Shown one piece after another: positions 62,277-64,000 of a DNA stretch of 64,000 nt. Origin of the DNA: UBA695 sp042691655 (GTDB taxonomy: Bacteria > Verrucomicrobiota > Verrucomicrobiia > Chthoniobacterales > Chthoniobacteraceae); the NCBI GenBank assembly GCA_042691655.1, contig CP170506.1, positions 2,046,001-2,110,000 of the forward strand, in the 5' to 3' direction. The stretch's first letter is position 1. Each line of letters starts with the position of its first letter. The notes under the pieces were generated by a model, which saw nothing but the letters and a program-made list of their open reading frames with translations, made no database searches and was not told the DNA's origin. The position numbers and the translations under genes are program-made.

Positions 62277-63536
62277 CTACCTCTTCGCAGTCGGGTCGAA
62301 CTTGAAGCTCCAGCGAGCTTCGGCGCGTTTGCCGTTCACTTTGCCCGAGACGATCACTGTGTAATCCTTATCGCGCAGCGGCTGCGTGGTCGGCTGGAAG
62401 GAAACCGTCTGCGAGGCGGCATCGTACTTCGCCGGAACGAGCCCAAATCCGCTGATGCGCATCTGCACGCTGTCGGGTTCCAATGCCCCGAGACTCGTCA
62501 GCACCGCGCTAATCTTCGGCTTCGCATCGGAGACCGTCGCCCCTCCCGCGGGAACCGTCGGCAGAGCCGGAGCCACGGGGGCCGAGGCCATCACAGGAGC
62601 CGACATCACCGCCGCCCCCACCTGCCCCATGCCGCCGCCGATCATCGCCAGCGCGTCGTTGAACGTCTTCGGCTTGCCCTGCTCAATGGCATAGCGGCCG
62701 ATCAAATCCGCCGCCGGGGCGCTAAAGGTATTCCGCTGGCCGTAGGTGACAAACGCGGCTTCGTACCCAGCCTGCTGCACCGCCTCGCGCGCTTTTTCGT
62801 TGTAAGCGCCCTCCGGATAGGCGAACACGCTCACTTTGGTGCCCAGCTGATCCTCGATCACCTTCTTGGAGTCGGAAACCTCGCGCTTCAGCCATTGATC
62901 CAGCCCACCGAGCTTCTGCCCGTCGGCCACGGCCTTGGCCGTGCGGCCCTTTAAATTCTGATGCGTATAGCTGTGGCAGCCAATCTCAACGCCCGCATCG
63001 CGCATCTCCGCGAGCTGATCCCAGCTCACCGATTTGCCCCCCGAGTTCACATACTGGATATAGACGAACATCGTGAAGGGATAGCCGTATTTCTTCAGGA
63101 TCGGCCACGCGTTCTCGTAAGCGGAAACATAGCCGTCGTCGATGGTAATGAGCGCGCTCTTGGCCGGAATCGGCTTCTCATCGCGCCGCCAGGCCAGGAA
63201 GTCCTGCATGGAAATCACCGTGAACCCGCTGTCTTTGATCGCCTGCATTTCCTTGTCGAAATCCTCCGGCTTGGTGGACATCGCGCTTTTAATGTCCTCG
63301 AAACGGTGGTAGCAGAGCACGATCACGCTCGCGTCGTGGTTGGCCGCAATCTTAGGGGTAGGAGTGGGGGTGGCCGGTTTCGGCGTGGGCGTTGCCGGGG
63401 TCGGCGTGGCCGTCTCGGCGGCGACGACCGGCTCCTTGGGCGCGCGGTGAAGAATTTTTTGGACTTTATCGCAGCCGGTATAGGAAAAAACCATGGCTGC
63501 GGCAGCCAGGCAGGCGAGAGTGAAGCGGAATTTCAT
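62277..63536 (-). CDS. Polysaccharide deacetylase lipoprotein (NodB domain)
   Basis: A 419-residue protein with a lipoprotein leader (FRFTLACLAAAAMVFSYTGC, Cys at about 22) and a Thr-Pro repeat linker (residues about 43-63). The NodB domain shows IVLCYHRFED, ALITIDDGYVSAYENAW (catalytic Asp pair), GVEIGCHSYTHQNL (metal His pair) and VFAYPEGAYN, all family motifs (CE4). A C-terminal beta domain (residues about 330-419) resembles an Ig-like module. It deacetylates N-acetylated cell-surface glycans, probably at the outer membrane or periplasm; substrate unknown. Confidence 0.9.
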   Translation of the reverse strand: MKFRFTLACLAAAAMVFSYTGCDKVQKILHRAPKEPVVAAETATPTPATPTPKPATPTPTPKIAANHDASVIVLCYHRFEDIKSAMSTKPEDFDKEMQAIKDSGFTVISMQDFLAWRRDEKPIPAKSALITIDDGYVSAYENAWPILKKYGYPFTMFVYIQYVNSGGKSVSWDQLAEMRDAGVEIGCHSYTHQNLKGRTAKAVADGQKLGGLDQWLKREVSDSKKVIEDQLGTKVSVFAYPEGAYNEKAREAVQQAGYEAAFVTYGQRNTFSAPAADLIGRYAIEQGKPKTFNDALAMIGGGMGQVGAAVMSAPVMASAPVAPALPTVPAGGATVSDAKPKISAVLTSLGALEPDSVQMRISGFGLVPAKYDAASQTVSFQPTTQPLRDKDYTVIVSGKVNGKRAEARWSFKFDPTAKR

Positions 63537-63640
63537 GGGTGTTCACCGAACTTACAGTATTTTGCCCGTTCGCAAATGAGAAATCAGCAACGGTTTAAAT
63601 TAGGGCCCCTCTGGAAACCGGGGTGCCCTTTAGTGCGGCG

Positions 63641-64000
63641 ATGAAAAAACAATCAATGCTTGATAATCTAGATCAAGATTCTAGGATTTACCCCGTGAGC
63701 CTGACAAAACCAGACGTAGCCGCCTTTTTCGCCGGAGCGCTTTATGTGATTTCAGATGATCCGGACGTACTGGCCCGCGCCATCGACGACGGCGTGAAGA
63801 TTATCCAGCTGCGCGACAAAAAGGGAAGCGCCGATGAGATCCGCCCCAAGGCGGCCAAAATCCAGGCTCACCCCCGGCGCGGCAGCGTGCTCTTTCTCCT
63901 CAACGATGACGCCACGCTGGCCCGCGAAGTCGGCGCCGACGGCGTCCACATCGGCCAGGATACCGACACCGTGGAAACGCGCAAGACCCTGGGGGAGCCC
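63641..64000 (+). CDS. thiE: Thiamine-phosphate synthase, N-terminal part (runs off right edge)
   Basis: The frame is open from ATG 63641 to the last base (120 codons), so the gene is cut by the window. The protein begins with about 25 non-conserved residues, then shows ThiE features: ALYVISDDPDVL, AIDDGVKIIQLRDKKGSADE, VLFLLNDDATLAREVGADGVHIGQDT (quoted NDDATLAREVGADGVHIGQ). ThiE joins HMP-PP and thiazole phosphate to thiamine phosphate. GTG at 63695 with AGGA upstream is an alternative start nearer the conserved part. The family identity is based on motifs only. No TPP riboswitch core was found in the 104 bases upstream. Confidence 0.82.
   Translation, partial: MKKQSMLDNLDQDSRIYPVSLTKPDVAAFFAGALYVISDDPDVLARAIDDGVKIIQLRDKKGSADEIRPKAAKIQAHPRRGSVLFLLNDDATLAREVGADGVHIGQDTDTVETRKTLGEP

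Noticed and set aside
63537..63640. TPP riboswitch before thiE
   Set aside because: Only a short GC hairpin (AGGGC / GCCCT near 63602-63631) is present; the CTGAGA and pyrophosphate-helix motifs of the TPP aptamer are missing.

Overview
The window reads as a chromosomal segment of a GC-rich Gram-negative bacterium of the PVC group, most likely Verrucomicrobiota; this placement is inference from gene content. Pointers are a transcript-cleavage factor of the GreA family carried on a very long N-terminal extension (as in Chlamydiae), a Ski2-like helicase, a seven-gene MoxR/DUF58/VWA operon, several plant- or algal-polysaccharide glycoside hydrolases, meso-DAP peptidoglycan recycling (Mpl), two YkuD L,D-transpeptidases and an OprB-type outer-membrane porin. 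Genes are dense on both strands. No stretch without a gene exceeds about 300 bases, and no tRNA, rRNA, CRISPR array, insertion sequence or phage was seen.

Layout. 1-10.5 kb: a carbohydrate-use island with a clan GH-A hydrolase followed by the N-terminus of an alpha-L-rhamnosidase that runs off the left edge, a GH38 alpha-mannosidase, a GntR/LacI-hybrid regulator, a LacI regulator and a GH106-like hydrolase. Short TTTGG-N4-CCAAA dyads lie in front of the GH-A gene and between mannosidase and GntR regulator; a perfect 14-bp palindrome lies between the LacI gene and the GH106-like gene. 10.6-23 kb: a minus-strand operon of a transglutaminase-type protein, MoxR ATPase, DUF58, BatA/VWA, DUF4175-like, VWA and DUF4159 proteins. 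23-28 kb: a short-chain dehydrogenase, a Cys-cluster protein, a Ski2-like helicase and a small Gre factor. 28-31 kb: an unusual redox module of an apparently exported Fe-S aldo/keto reductase with NapH-like and NapG-like proteins. 31-35 kb: an feo iron operon (two FeoA proteins, FeoB) that continues into an OprB porin, preceded by a Fur-like palindrome. 35-37.6 kb: a LysR regulator divergent from an MFS exporter. 37.6-46 kb: assimilatory sulfate reduction (cysI-cysH-cysD-cysN) divergent from a sulfate ABC importer (sbp-cysT-cysW-cysA). 46-49 kb: HNH nuclease, L,D-transpeptidase, Mpl. 49-55 kb: GT39-type glycosyltransferase, XylR-like AraC regulator, GDP-fucose synthesis (gmd, fcl) and ExoD. 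55-64 kb: long Gre factor, ABC-F ATPase, cation efflux protein, ankyrin-L,D-transpeptidase fusion, ispE, a polysaccharide deacetylase lipoprotein and the start of thiE at the right edge.

The most noteworthy signals are the predicted GntR operator set linking the mannosidase, GH-A and rhamnosidase genes; the periplasmic aldo/keto reductase module; a caspase-like domain with its catalytic Cys replaced by Ser fused to an intact-looking transglutaminase; an L,D-transpeptidase fused to ankyrin repeats; and a family of long GCGCAAAG-based inverted repeats, three of which sit in gaps between convergent genes.
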